Positions 23,166 to 35,941 of a stretch of DNA of 64,000 bases are shown one piece after another; the stretch's first letter is position 1, and each line of letters starts with the position of its first letter. A program made the position numbers and the translations under genes. This DNA is from Pyrus communis. Its lineage: Eukaryota; Streptophyta; Magnoliopsida; Rosales; Rosaceae. The DNA lies in assembly GCF_963583255.1 (NCBI RefSeq), contig NC_084810.1:9445853-9509852 (forward strand). The letters are read 5' to 3'. Below the pieces are notes generated by a model, which had not been told where the DNA came from, made no database searches, and saw only the letters and a program-made list of their open reading frames with translations.

Positions 23166-25002
23166 AATGGACATGTGAAAAGGTTGAGATAGATTAGTCA
23201 GTGAAGATGGCTGTTTTTTTTTCATTATTGACCTTTCCCCAAATTTTGGTCTTTCATTCCATTTCGATTATGGTCTCAGAAACATCACAATTAATTGTGC
23301 ACAATCTTTCTTTTTACTTGCATAATATGGACATCACAAAGAACTTTATGGAGTATCAAACTAAAGCACATCATAACCTGGATTTTGAAGGTGATATTTC
23401 CCTAAAGAATTTTGTTGAAGGCGAGTGCGCGCAATGACAAAATGTTAGAAGATATAACGGATAGTGAAAAGATTGTTGTGTTTCATTCCAAAATATAAAA
23501 AGAATTCATTCCAACAATTGGCTTGGAGTTTGAAACAGAAGTTCAAGCATATAATTTTTACAAGACTTATGCATATCATGTTGGCTTTGGCATTAGAAGA
23601 AGTAATGCACGTAGAAGGGAAGACGACACGTTCAAAGACTGGCTTTTTGTTTGCTCTTGCTTAAGGTTACCGTGGACCTGATAAACGTGATGCTAATGTT
23701 CAACATCATCGTCTTGAGATTAGATTTGGGTGCTAAGCAAAGCTGCAAATAAATTCTCTCATACCTGGTAAGTATCATGTGGTTGACTTTGCTGTCGAGC
23801 ATACACATAGGACAAGTCCATCTAACACACATTTTTTTAGAGCTCACAGGAGCATTAGTGTTGCTCAAAAAACCTTAGCTGATATAGCTGATAGTTCAGG
23901 AATTCCTCCAAAAGCAACCATTGGTTTTTTGAGTAGACAAGCTAGTGGCCGTGAAAATCATGGGTTTATTCCTGAGGGTTAAAGATAGGGGATACTGGCA
24001 GAGTGTTGGAATATTTGCAACAAATGCAATTGAATGATCCCAATTTTTTTTTTATGCAATACAAGTGGATGAAGATGATCTGATAACTAACATTTTTTGG
24101 ACAGATGCAAAAATGATGGTTTGATTATGATTATTTTGGTGATGTGGTATGTTTTGATACAACCTATAGGAAAAATAAAGAAGGAAGACTTTTGCTATGT
24201 TTGTTGGTGTGTATAATCATAAGCAAACAATTATATTTGGAGCTGCATTATTGTATGTTGAGACTGCCTCAATTTTGATGTGGTTGTTTGATACTTTTGT
24301 CAAGGTTATGTCATGAAAGAGACCACAAACCATTCTTATAGACAAAGATGCTACAATGGCTAAAGCATTACTTGAAACATGGCCATATCATCGATTATGC
24401 ATTTGGCATATATATATCAAAATGCTACGAAGCACCTTAGTAGTGTTTTTGAAGAGTTTAAGGATTTTTCCAAAGATTTTAGCCATTGCATACATGATTA
24501 TGAGGAGGAAGAAGAGTTTATAAATGCTTGGAGTGACATGCTTGAAAAATATAATCTCAAAAGTGATGATTGGTTATGTGGAATGGTTCATATAAAAGAG
24601 AAATGGGCTTTGGTTTATGGACGATATCATATTTGTGCTGATATCACCACCACCTAACGTAGTGAAAACATGAATAGTTCTCTAAAGAGGTATGCCAATT
24701 ACAAACATAATTTGTGGCGTCTTTTCAATCATTTTCAAAGACTAGTTGAGGATCACAGTTATGAAGAATTAAAGGTCGACTTTGAAGCAAGTCAAAGTTC
24801 TCTAGCGTTGTCATTTCCGATTGAAATCTTGAAGCATGCAACTAGCATTTACACACTAAAAGTGTACTTTATTTCAGTGTATTTTAGAATGAGCTATGTA
24901 AAGCTCATGATTATGTGTTGAACTTCTTGGGCGAGTGGTACAATGAGCAAATATGGACTTGCTCCTCATGGAAGACATGTATACCATATTGTCACATATG
25001 AC

Positions 25003-28000
25003 TAGACCTGGCAAACGGGTCGTGTCTGTCGTGTTCGTGTCGTTTTCGTGTAACACCTGTTATCTTAACGGGTCGTGTCGTGTCACACCCGTTATCTTAA
25101 CGGGTCCTTAACAGGTCGTGTCACTTTACCCAACGGGTAAAGTGACCCGACCCGTTATGACCCGTTATGAACCGTTAAGAAAAAAATATATTTTTTTACA
25201 ATTTGCACATACCACACATTGCGACATAAATATTACTTGAAAACATTAAAACATTTCTCGTTCAAGTACTATATCTACACTCGAAAATGAAAGCCTAATA
25301 AAAAAAATAATACATACACTACTAATCTATTACAAATATTTTAAATTTAAATTGAAGATCGAATTCATTCATTGTATTCATATAGGGTCAAGGAGTGTAG
25401 TTATAAAAAATCATCAAAATCGGAGTTAAAATAACCGTTAAATCTTGATTTTTCGTTTATAACCGTCGAAAAGCTTTGTCCCGTTACTTGATCTCTGAAT
25501 GTTTTTTTTTTTGTGATTTTTTGCTGATGTGATCTCCAAGCATATACAAACAATTTTGACGGTTTGGATCGTTGAAATTAGTTTTGGAGAATTCGTAAAA
25601 CGATAGATTGACTAACACTTAGAGTTTATTTATACTTTTATTAAGTATAACATAAGATTTTGTGGTATCCACTTGTGTAAATATTTTAAATTGAAGATCG
25701 AATTCATTCATTGTATTCATATAGGGTCAAGGAGTGTAGTTATAAAAAATCATCAAAATCGGAGTTAAAATAACCGTTAAATCGTGATTTTTCGTTTATA
25801 ACCGTTGAAAAGCTTTGTCCCGTTACTTGATCTTTGAATGTTTTTTTTTTGTGATTTTTTGCTGATGTGATCACCAAGCATATACAAACAATTTTGACGG
25901 TTTGGATCGTTGAAATTAGTTTTGGAGAATTCGTAAAACGATAGATTGACCAACACTTAGAGTTTATTTATACTTTTATTAAGTATAACATAAGATTTTG
26001 TGGTATCCACTTGTGTAAATATTTTAAATTGAAGATCGAATTCATTCATTGTATTCATATAGGGTCAAGGAGTGTAGTTATAAAAAATCATCAAAATCGG
26101 AGTTAAAATAACCGTTAAATCTTGATTTTTCGTTTATAACCGTTGAAAAGCTTTGTCCCGTTACTTGATCTTTGAATGTTTTTTTTTTGTGATTTTTTGC
26201 TGATGTGATCTCCAAGCATATACAAACAATTTTGACGGTTTGGATCGTTGAAATTAGTTTTGGAGAATTCGTAAAACGATAGATTGACTAACACTTAGAG
26301 TTTATTTATACTTTTATTAAGTATAACATAAGATTTTGTGGTATCCACTTGTGTAAATATTTTAAATTGAAGATCGAATTCATTCATTGTATTCATATAG
26401 GGTCAAGGAGTGTAGTTATAAAAAATCATCAAAATCGGAGTTAAAATAACCGTTAAATCGTGATTTTTCGTTTATAACCGTTGAAAAGCTTTGTCCCGTT
26501 ACTTGATCTTTGAATGTTTTTTTTTTTTGTGATTTTTTGCTGATGTGATCTCCAAGCATATACAAACAATTTTGACGGTTTGGATCGTTGAAATTAGTTT
26601 TGGAGAATTCGTAAAACGATAGATTGACTAACACTTAGAGTTTATTTATACTTTTATTAAGTATAACATAAGATTTTGTGGTATCCACTTGTGTAAATAT
26701 TTTAAATTGAAGATCGAATTCATTCATTGTATTCATATAGGGTCAAGGAGTGTAGTTATAAAAAATCATCAAAATCGGAGTTAAAATAACCGTTAAATCT
26801 TGATTTTTCGTTTATAACCGTTGAAAAGCTTTGTCCCGTTACTTGATCTTTGAATGTTTTTTTTTTGTGATTTTTTGCTGATGTGATCTCCAAGCATATA
26901 CAAACAATTTTGACGGTTTGGATCTTTGAAATTAGTTTTGGAGAATTCGTAAAACGATAGATTGACTAACACTTAGAGTTTATTTATACTTTTATTAAGT
27001 ATAACATAAGATTTTGTGGTATCCACTTGTGTAAATATTTTAAATTGAAGATCGAATTCATTCATTGTATTCATATAGGGTCAAGGAGTGTAGTTATAAA
27101 AAATCATCAAAATCGGAGTTAAAATAACCGTTAAATCGTGATTTTTCGTTTATAACCGTTGAAAAGCTTTGTCCCGTTACTTGATCTTTGAATGTTTTTT
27201 TTTTTTGTGATTTTTTGCTGATGTGATCTCCAAGCATATACAAACAATTTTGACGGTTTGGATCGTTGAAATTAGTTTTGGAGAATTCGTAAAACGATAG
27301 ATTGACTAACACTTAGAGTTTATTTATACTTTTATTAAGTATAACATAAGATTTTGTGGTATCCACTTGTGTAAATATTTTAAATTGAAGATCGAATTCA
27401 TTCATTGTATTCATATAGGGTCAAGGAGTGTAGTTATAAAAAATCATCAAAATCGGAGTTAAAATAACCGTTAAATCTTGATTTTTCGTTTATAACCGTT
27501 GAAAAGCTTTGTCCCGTTACTTGATCTTTGAATGTTTTTTTTTTGTGATTTTTTGCTGATGTGATCTCCAAGCATATACAAACAATTTTGACGGTTTGGA
27601 TCTTTGAAATTAGTTTTGGAGAATTCGTAAAACGATAGATTGACTAACACTTAGAGTTTATTTATACTTTTATTAAGTATAACATAAGATTTTGTGGTAT
27701 CCACTTGTGTAAATATTTTAAATTGAAGATCGAATTTATTCATTGTATTCATATAGGGTCAAGGAGTGTAGTTATAAAAAATCATCAAAATCGGAGTTAA
27801 AATAACCGTTAAATCGTGATTTTTCGTTTATAACCGTTGAAAAACTTTGTCCCGTTACTTGACCTCTGAATGTTTTTTTTTTGTGATTTTTTGCTGATGT
27901 GATCTCCAAGCATATACAAACAATTTTGACGGTTTGGATCGTTGAAATTAGTTTTGGAGAATTCGTAAAACGATAGATTGACTAACACTTAGAGTTTATT

Positions 28001-29501
28001 TATACTTTTATTAAGTATAACATAAGATTTTGTGGTATCCACTTGTGTAAATATTTTAAATTGAAGATCGAATTCATTTATTGTATTCATATAGGGTCAA
28101 GGAGTGTAGTTTTAAAAAATCATCAAAATCGGAGTTAAAATAACCGTTAAATCGTGATTTTTCGTTTATAACCGTTGAAAAGCTTTGTCCCGTTACTTGA
28201 TCTTTGAATGTTGTTTTTTTGTGATTTTTTGCTGATGTGATCTCCAAGCATATACAAACAATTTTGACGGTTTGGATCGTTGAAATTAGTTTTGGAGAAT
28301 TCGTAAAACGATAGATTGACTAACACTTAGAGTTTATTTATACTTTTATTAAGTATAACATAAGATTTTGTGGTATCCACTTGTGTAAATATTTTAAATT
28401 GAAGATCGAATTCATTCATTGTATTCATATAGGGTCAAGGAGTGTAGTTTTAAAAAATCATCAAAATCGGAGTTAAAATAACCGTTAAATCGTGATTTTT
28501 CGTTTATAACCGTTGAAAAGCTTTGTCCCGTTACTTGATCTTTGAATGTTTTTTTTTTGTGATTTTTTGCTGATGTGATCTCCAAGATATACAAACAATT
28601 TTGACGGTTTGGATCGTTGAAATTAGTTTTGGAGAATTCGTATGCCATCAATCAAGTTCCCCGTGTGTGTGTGTATATATATATTTATTAAGTAGATTTA
28701 AATCTATTTATTTTGTACGTATAAATTATAATTGACTGGTACATGGAATAGTACATACATCACGTGTCACGTGTTCATTATAAAAATAGTGAGATATGTC
28801 ATGACAGTCATGTGTGTGATAAAAAGTTAATAACTTAAAAAAAAAAAAAAAAATTTCTCACCACTTCTATTAATTTTCATTTTTCCCTCTCTTTTTTGTT
28901 TCCTTTTCAACTTTTTCTTATCATTTTCACTTTTTCCTCCAACATCTTTCCCTAATTCCCTCACTTTTTTGTTTTATTTTCAACTTTTCTTAACATTTTC
29001 ATTTTCCCTCCATTTTTTTTTTCAAAAAGGGCGGCAAGTTGGCAAATGCATTGATCATGCATATTAAATTATTAATTAATATGCATTATAGTTTTTATAA
29101 AATTTAATATATATATATATATATATAATTAGTATAGATAGACTTAATATTTTGGGGGTATAATTATTATAGTATATATAATTATTATAATTATTATAAA
29201 TTTTATAGTTAATTTAATATATATATATATTTATTATAATTTTTAGGGGTATAAAATTGTAAAATTAATGTATATAATTATTACAGTATTTTTTTTAGGG
29301 TTATAAAATTATAAAAATAATATTCTGCTTATCGTGTATCGTGTTTACCCACGTGTATACCCGACCCAACCCGTTATCTTAACAGGTGCTTATCGGGTTA
29401 CCCGATAAGACCCGATTCGTTATCGTGTCGACCCAAACACCTGTTAATTTCGTGTCGTGTCGTGTCGGGTTATCGAGTCGTGTCAGAAATTGCCAGGTCT
29501 A
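25003..29501 (+). mobile_element. Repeat-filled non-autonomous hAT-like element, copy 1
   Basis: Perfect 12-bp inverted ends TAGACCTGGCAA / TTGCCAGGTCTA and a perfect 8-bp target duplication CATATGAC (24995-25002 and 29502-29509), both typical of hAT. Subterminal regions carry many copies of ACGGGTCGTGTC-like and CCCGTTATC-like motifs in both orientations, as expected for transposase binding. The interior is about 3.3 kb of tandem repeats plus an AT-rich stretch (28650-29330). There is no transposase. It sits inside the MULE transposase gene. Confidence 0.92.
25351..28640 (+). repeat. Tandem array, about ten units of 338 bp, inside hAT-like copy 1
   Basis: GGGTCAAGGAGTGTAG recurs at about 25386, 25723, 26061, 26399, 26739, 27078, 27418, 27757, 28094 and 28433. 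Units differ by only a few bases each plus the length of one poly-T run. A T/G difference (AAATCTTGATT versus AAATCGTGATT) alternates in units 1-8, giving a two-unit period of about 677 bp. Small open frames of about 72 codons recur on the minus strand but are cut off in each unit and look incidental. Confidence 0.95.
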
Positions 29502-31556
29502 CATATGACTCAATCAACAACACCATATCTTGTAGTTGTAAGAAGTTCAAGTTTGTCAGAATGTTGTGTGCTCATGACTCAATACATTATGAACAAATGG
29601 ACAAGAAACGTTAAGGATAAAAACGTGAAATCTACTTGCATGACTATAAGTGAAGTGACCCAAAGTTAGAAGTAGCAAGGCGCTATAGAGAGTTATGCAG
29701 TTGAATATTCAACTAGCAACAAGGGCAACATAATCTCAACAAGCATATGAAATTGCTATAAGGGAACTTACAAACACATTGGCAGATATCGATGCATCCT
29801 TCAATGAAAACAAAATTCAAAAAGCACCTCAAGTCCTCTACCCAGATGTTAATAATGTGTCTCCGCTTGAAGAAAGTATTTATGTTGATGGCAATCATAA
29901 CACTAGAGTAAGAGAAATTAAAACTAAAGAAAGATCAATCAGTGAATCTAGTAGGCCAAAAAGTGCTTTGGAGAAGGCCACAAAAAAGAAAAGTGCTAGA
30001 AAAAAGGCATTGCACATATTAAGTGCTCCAGCCACACAAAGTGTTATGGCTTCCACCCTCCCAATCCAACAGGTATGCCTGATCTTTAATTAATTGACAT
30101 GATTTCATAAGGGTGCATTAAAATTAGTTACTTATTTGTATTAATCAACTACCATGAACAGACTGCTTGTAATTTAACCATGAGTGTGCCAATCCAAACT
30201 ATGAATCAATTACCTACAAACTTTGTTCAGGTATTCATGAAGTTTCATTATCAGTTTTTAACATGTGTTTGCTTATCATTTCTTTTTCTTCTTAATTTTA
30301 TTGAGTCATTTTTTATTTTCTTTGTCCAACCCATGCACTGCATAGCTTCATGGTGGCAATAATTTAAACACAAGTTTTCCAATCCATGAGCAAAATGTAA
30401 TGCTTCCACAAATGCAATTTAGACAACCATTTCAATTTGCTCAGATATTATCACTTTAAAGTGTATTTAGTAATTCACCTTATCATTATTTTAAGTATGT
30501 TACTTGTTGCACTTATTTTTATTTATGTTGTTTGCCCACATATCTACACCAGCAAAACCACATGAGAGGCTATTACCGATGGCAGTTATCGACAATGTTA
30601 CTCGAACATGGCTACCTTATCAGAAGTAATATAGTTAATCTAAAAACTTAAACTACTTTATTTTGAGTAATTTGTACATAAACAATGATACATTTTATTT
30701 CATTCTATGTTTTATTAATGCAAACATGATTGGAAGAAGAACTAGATTTGCTTGGATCTCAATTTACAAGCCAATAAGAGTCATCCTATGGACGTACAAG
30801 ATGATAAGTGAGATGAGATTAAAGGATGAGAGGAAAAGGATTGTAGCACTAACAATTTTGACCATGTCTTTTTCAAAGAGTAATGCTAATATGTTCTAGA
30901 CGCATAGTAGAGTATGAGTGAGTAAAATTACTTGGGTTCAGGATTTCACTCAATTCTTGTCATATTTTTGTGATATTCCTAAGCTGACAAGCACATAAAT
31001 TGTTGCCATCAATTTATAAATGCAATTTCATGACCTTTACTCATGTATCTAGTTTCATTGCTACCAGAGCTATTGGTATTTTCATCTATTATGATTATAT
31101 CAAGGTATTGTGATCTTTCAATTTGTATTAGCACAGATTAGTCGATATCAATTAGTAGTTCAGTTTCTTTGGATGAGATCATGAATTATTTGATAAAAAC
31201 TCCAGAATTTGAACATACTTAAAGCCTCTTCGTTCATAGATGTTCATCACACTTCGATTGTAATTGAACACATGTTTGTGCTCGATTAAAACCATGCACA
31301 ACATCAGTGGTTTCGATGAATCTTTTCATGGCGCTTCTCTATGCTTATACTCTACTTGATCATTTGTGGGAGGAAATTCAATAGATGAATATCTTTGCAC
31401 ATGCTTTTTTGGCTCCATAGTTTAGCTTTTGTTGTTCTATGTTATGCTCAACACTTTGTACGTGAATTTTTGGCTGCACAGTACAATGCTTGGACATGGA
31501 GACTGAGAATTCGAAATGGAATTAAAGACCAAAATATGGGCAAAGGCCAACAATGG

Positions 31557-31596
<40 letters not shown>

Positions 31597-31647
31597 AACA
31601 GCCATCTCCACTGACTAATCTATCTTAACCTCTTCACATGTCCCATT
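29502..31647 (+). other. 3' part of the MULE, degraded
   Basis: Contains the end of the broken transposase to about 30095, then AT-rich sequence with no clear coding. At 31459-31510 a block (TTTTTGGCTGCA...AATGCTTGGACATGG) resembles the inner part of the terminal repeat, followed by a 38-base A run at 31557-31594. Confidence 0.5.
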
Positions 31648-31716
31648 CACAAATAAAATAAGACAAAAATTTACTTACGGTGTCTCCTTCTCCAAAGTCT
31701 TGCTCTACTATATGCA

Positions 31717-33814
31717 TGATAGGAGCATATTTATGCGACTTAATTGGCTTGTTCTCATGCATTTACGTTGTGTTTCTTTAGTTATTTTAGTCCTTTATGC
31801 CATTTTCGTGTGTTTCTAGGTTCATATGGCTAAGGAAGCAAAAAGAAGCAATTTGGAGCATTCTAGAGCATTTTTGGGCCAAGATTGGATAGTGCAAGCA
31901 TGGAGGCATGAGGATGGACGAATTTGAAGGCTTGAATTCAGTTAGGGAGCTACAAGGGGGCCTAAAAACCTTATTTCTAGAAGGCTTTATCTATTCACAC
32001 ATGGTGCCTAATTCCTACCTTGTCCTAGCCGTCCTACCTTGTCTCCTAGCCGTCCTACCTTGTCTCCTAGCCGTCCTAGCTTGTCACTAGCCGTCCTACC
32101 TTGTCTCCTAGCCGTCCTACCTTGTCTCCTAGCCGTCCTACCTTGTCACTAGTCGTCCTAGCTTGTCACTAGCCGTCCTACCTTGTCTCCTAGCCGTCCT
32201 AGCTTGTCTCCTAGCCGTCCTAGCTTGTCTCCTAGCCGTCCTAGCTTGTCACTAGCCGTCCTACCTTGTCTCCTAGCCGTCCTAGCTTGTCACTAGCCGT
32301 CCTAGCTTGTCTCCTAGCCGTCCTACCTTGTCTCCTAGCCTTCCTAGCTTGTCCAAGCTACACACATTTATCCTTTATGTGTTTCATGTATAGAATTTCT
32401 GGTACAAAAAACCTTTTGGTTTCAACTAAGTTCAAAACCTTTCCTAGCCCTATAAATAAGGCTTTGCAGCAAGGCACTGGGGGATCACTCATTCACCCAA
32501 TTTTCGTCCATTCATCTAGCCACACCACTCTACACATCCTAAAATCCTAGAAACACAATTCCAGCCAAACACTACACCTTGCCGTGCCTATCCTCCATCC
32601 AATTCCATAATCCCTGATCCTAAAACACATCCCAACCATCCCATCCACCTTTGTGCCGTAGTAAGGAGAAAGAAGGAAAGACTCTTGGATGCTCAAGCTT
32701 CGTCGTTGGTGCATTCTAGGTGTAATTTGTTTTATGATTTCAATGTTTAATTTATTTTCCTTTCATTTTGCTATGAACATGAGTGGCTAAACCCCTATTG
32801 GTTAGGGGTGATTTCGAAGCCATAACTATGTGTGCAAGTTGATTTGATAAATTCCAGTTATGAGTTCTTGAATCGTGAATGCAATTGGCTTAACTGTGCG
32901 AGTAATAACGTATTTGTGTTTGTTAATTAGGGGTCGACACTTAATTGGCTTGCATGAATATGATGCTAGAATATAAGTTTGTTTCACATAATTGTCACAC
33001 ACTTATATTCACAAGTAGTGAAGGTTGCTAGTCACAATCGCGTTAAGTTCAATTCCTAGCATAAGTGTCATGATGTCATAGTCACAAGTGCTTTGTCAAT
33101 GCTTATAGTTTTCATTGAACGTAATGATCTTTGATTGTATCTTTATTATGATGTCATGTAAGGAACTTTTGAAGAATGCTTTGGGTTGTCGTATGATGTC
33201 ATCCAATTCAATAACACAAGGAAAACTTGAGAATTAACTAGTGATGTCACGGTTAATTTGGGGCATTGTCATTCATAATTCTATGAAGGAATAACTGGAA
33301 ATCGAGTCATTTGCATACTTGTCATGTGTGGAGAAAGAACCCCTAACTAGTCCATCATCCATTAAAAACCCCAAAAATGTTTCAAAATCAGTTTTACTTT
33401 GCAATCTATTTTCTCAACTTTAATTTCGTCCAAATCAAATCCCCCTTTACTTTGAAGTCTCAATTTAGTTAGAAATTGTTTTGGTTCATGTTTTTAAGTG
33501 TTTTGAGTCAAGTTTTCAACCAATTTCGTCCAAATTAGTGTAGGTGCTCAAAACTGCCCAGAAAGTGGTTTTTAGGCAGTTTTGAGTCTTCTAGTTGCTG
33601 TTTTGAGTTTTTGTTTTGTTTTAGTGTTTTAACTTTGGTTTTTCATTCTTTGAGTCCAAATTAGTGTTTTTAATTTTGTTTTGGAGTCCTTAGGTCAGTT
33701 TTCAAGAGTTTAGCAATCCCTCCTAATCCCCGGTTTTGAACGATCCCTACTTACATACTTTGCTACAATTGTCAGAAGAGGGTTTAATTTGTGTGCTTAA
33801 TATATTTCGCATCA
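31717..33814 (+). repeat. 5' LTR of the LARD-like element
   Basis: 2098 bases. A TATA box (CCTATAAATAAGG, about 32448) marks the likely promoter. A minisatellite of 20-21-bp units lies just upstream at 32016-32357. Confidence 0.93.
32016..32357 (+). repeat. Minisatellite in the 5' LTR, about 16 units of 20-21 bp
   Basis: Variants of CTAGCCGTCCTACCTTGTCTC and TAGCCGTCCTAGCTTGTCAC repeat head to tail. They yield runs of AVLPCLL/AVLACLL in one frame, which I regard as incidental. Confidence 0.95.
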
Positions 33815-33838
33815 AATTTTTGGCGCCGTTGCCGGGGA

Positions 33839-35941
33839 TTAGCAACTTTGCTAATCCCTTGGATTGTTTTATTTTTGTTTGTTTTTATTTTATTCCAGAT
33901 TCTTAATCTTGTTTTGTTTCTTGTTTTAGGTACTAGTTTATGACTCGGAGTTCTCATCCGATTCGTGAACATATCCTGGAGTGATTGGGTTCTTCGTCCG
34001 GCTGTACGACGTTAAAGCAAGCGCTACTTGGGAGGCAACCCATGCATTCAACAAAGGAAGACCTAGAAAGCACTCCAATTCCAGATTTGCGTTCCTAAAC
34101 TCTTCTCTTTGTTGCTATTTCGTTTCTGCCATGTTAGGTTGTTTAGTTGTTGTTTTGTTTGTTTGTTTGTTAATTGTGTGAGTCTATGCTTGAAACATTG
34201 AGGACAATGTTTGATTTAAGTGTGGGGGGGTAAACAAGTGTTTTTGTATGATTTTACATGATTTTCGTGGGATTTTATCACCTATCACTTATCATGTTGT
34301 TTCTCACTGTTTTTAAGTGTTTTTAGTGTGTTTTGAAGTGTTTTTATGTGTTTGGATCAGAAAATCCGAAAATTTACAAAAAAAAAATTGCAAAAGAGTT
34401 TTGAAAAACCCCAAAAAGAGTTGTTTTAAAGTTGTTTTTGTGTGTTTGTTTGGGTCTTAGGTCACCTTCCAACACTATGATGAGGATTTGGTTTTAAATT
34501 ACATGACTATTAAAGAATGTTGTAAACATGGCTGGAAGTTGATTTATGCTTTGGTTTATGCTTGGTTATGGTTATAGCTTATGAATTCACATATTACAAA
34601 GAGAAAATCTGTTTTTGTAACATGCTTGAACGAAGGAACTTAAACTAAAGCTACATCCTTGTGAGACTTCAGCCTATAACGTTCTTTGGAGAGTATAAAT
34701 CTGTGATTTCTTGTTTTCTAAAGTCGTTGCATGATCTCATCATTATTTGCTTGGTTGCTACTTGGAATGCATTTCATTGTAGTTCCAAATACTAGAACTC
34801 ATGCCCAATTCATTCAAAGCATGATATTGATTGCATAACATACAATAAGATGAAGTTGTTAGTCAAGCCAAAGCCAAAAAGCCTATCCCTTTTCACATGT
34901 ATTGTAGGATTACACCTTTTGAGCCTTTTCAAGCTTATTTTCTTTCTTAACCACATTATCCTCACCTAGCCTAGATTAGGACTTTCCATACCCTTGTTCT
35001 TAAAGGATAGTGAAGCATGACTTAGCATGAACTCCTTTTGATCAATATATTGCAGAAAATAAGTGTGGGGGAAGATAATAGGGCACGGCCAAAGAATGAA
35101 ATAAAGAAAAAAGAAAAAAATTATTGGAAAAATAAAAAAAGAAAATAGAAAAGTGTTGAAAAGAAAGAAAAAGAGTTGAAAAATAAGAGAGAATGATCTC
35201 ACAAGTATTGGTTATTGAAGGAAGGGTCCAAAAGAGTGAATTTGACCCTAGTTGTTGCATGAATCTTCCCTTGTGTTTAAAAGTTGATTTCTGCCATTAA
35301 AAGTGAGTTTAAGTGTCAATTTCATTACTTTGCTTCCTATTACTTTAAGAACCTTTGTTTTACTTTACCTTTCTTTGTTAAACCATTACCCTTAGCCCCG
35401 TTACAACCCTCAACTTCTATCTTGATGTTATGTGTTCAATTTGTGGAGTTTGAATTTGGTATGAGCATATGGAATCACTGGTCCTCATTCTAAGTAGTAG
35501 CATTCCATTCATGAGATCATATTCATGTCATTGTCATAAATCCAGAAAATACTTTCTTTGATATAACATATGTGAGTGTTAGAATTCATATTTTCATCAA
35601 TCTCCTCACATATACCTAGTGTAGGGTGTGGAGTTAGAAAATTTGTGTGAAAATTGAGTGCATTCTAGTAAGGAATTGAGGGAATTCTCTAAGGCATGTT
35701 ACTACATTCAAAATGTTGTTTTCATTGATTAAATGTGAAATAATAAGTGGTAACTATGATTAAGTGTTTGTTGAAGTGTAAAGTAAGCTAAATGTCGTGG
35801 GAATGATGTTCTATATTGTGTCATGTTCGTTTGAAATCCCTGAGATACATGTTGGAAGGTTTAGAATGTGTTTTGGTTTGTTTTTAGTTTCTTTCGTTTT
35901 GTTTTGCTCGAGGACTAGCAAAAGCTAAGTGTGGGGGAATT
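33839..35941. other. Interior of the LARD-like element, non-coding
   Basis: No gag-pol motif beyond the short start. The long spacer is T/G-rich and A-rich with no protein of known family. The purine tract before the 3' LTR is at about 35927-35939. Confidence 0.75.

Larger units (their letters stand above)
23480..30095 (+). pseudogene. FAR1/FHY3-type MULE transposase, broken and interrupted by a hAT element
   Basis: Pieces in two or three frames from about 23500 to 24970, resuming at 29510-30090 after a hAT insertion. Seen in order: the FAR1 DNA-binding domain (EVQAYNFYKTYAYHVGFGIRR, then CSC), a linker (GFLSRQASGRENHG), and the MULE catalytic domain with CFDTTYRKN (first Asp), TILIDKDATMAKAL (second Asp) and CIWHI. 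The C-terminal piece has the FAR1-like RVREIKTKERS and SSRPKSALEKATKKK. Lesions include frameshifts near 23665 and 24115 and stops near 23982, 24315 and 24655. FAR1/FHY3 plant regulators descend from such transposases, but the long terminal repeats and many lesions mark this as a dead transposon gene. Confidence 0.9.

Noticed and set aside
25351..28640. Centromeric or free satellite array
   Set aside because: The array lies strictly between hAT-type inverted ends with a target duplication, and the second copy shows the same limits.
32016..32357. Regular short repeats resembling a CRISPR array
   Set aside because: Units are contiguous with no unique spacers, occur in both LTRs of a retrotransposon, and the genome is a plant.
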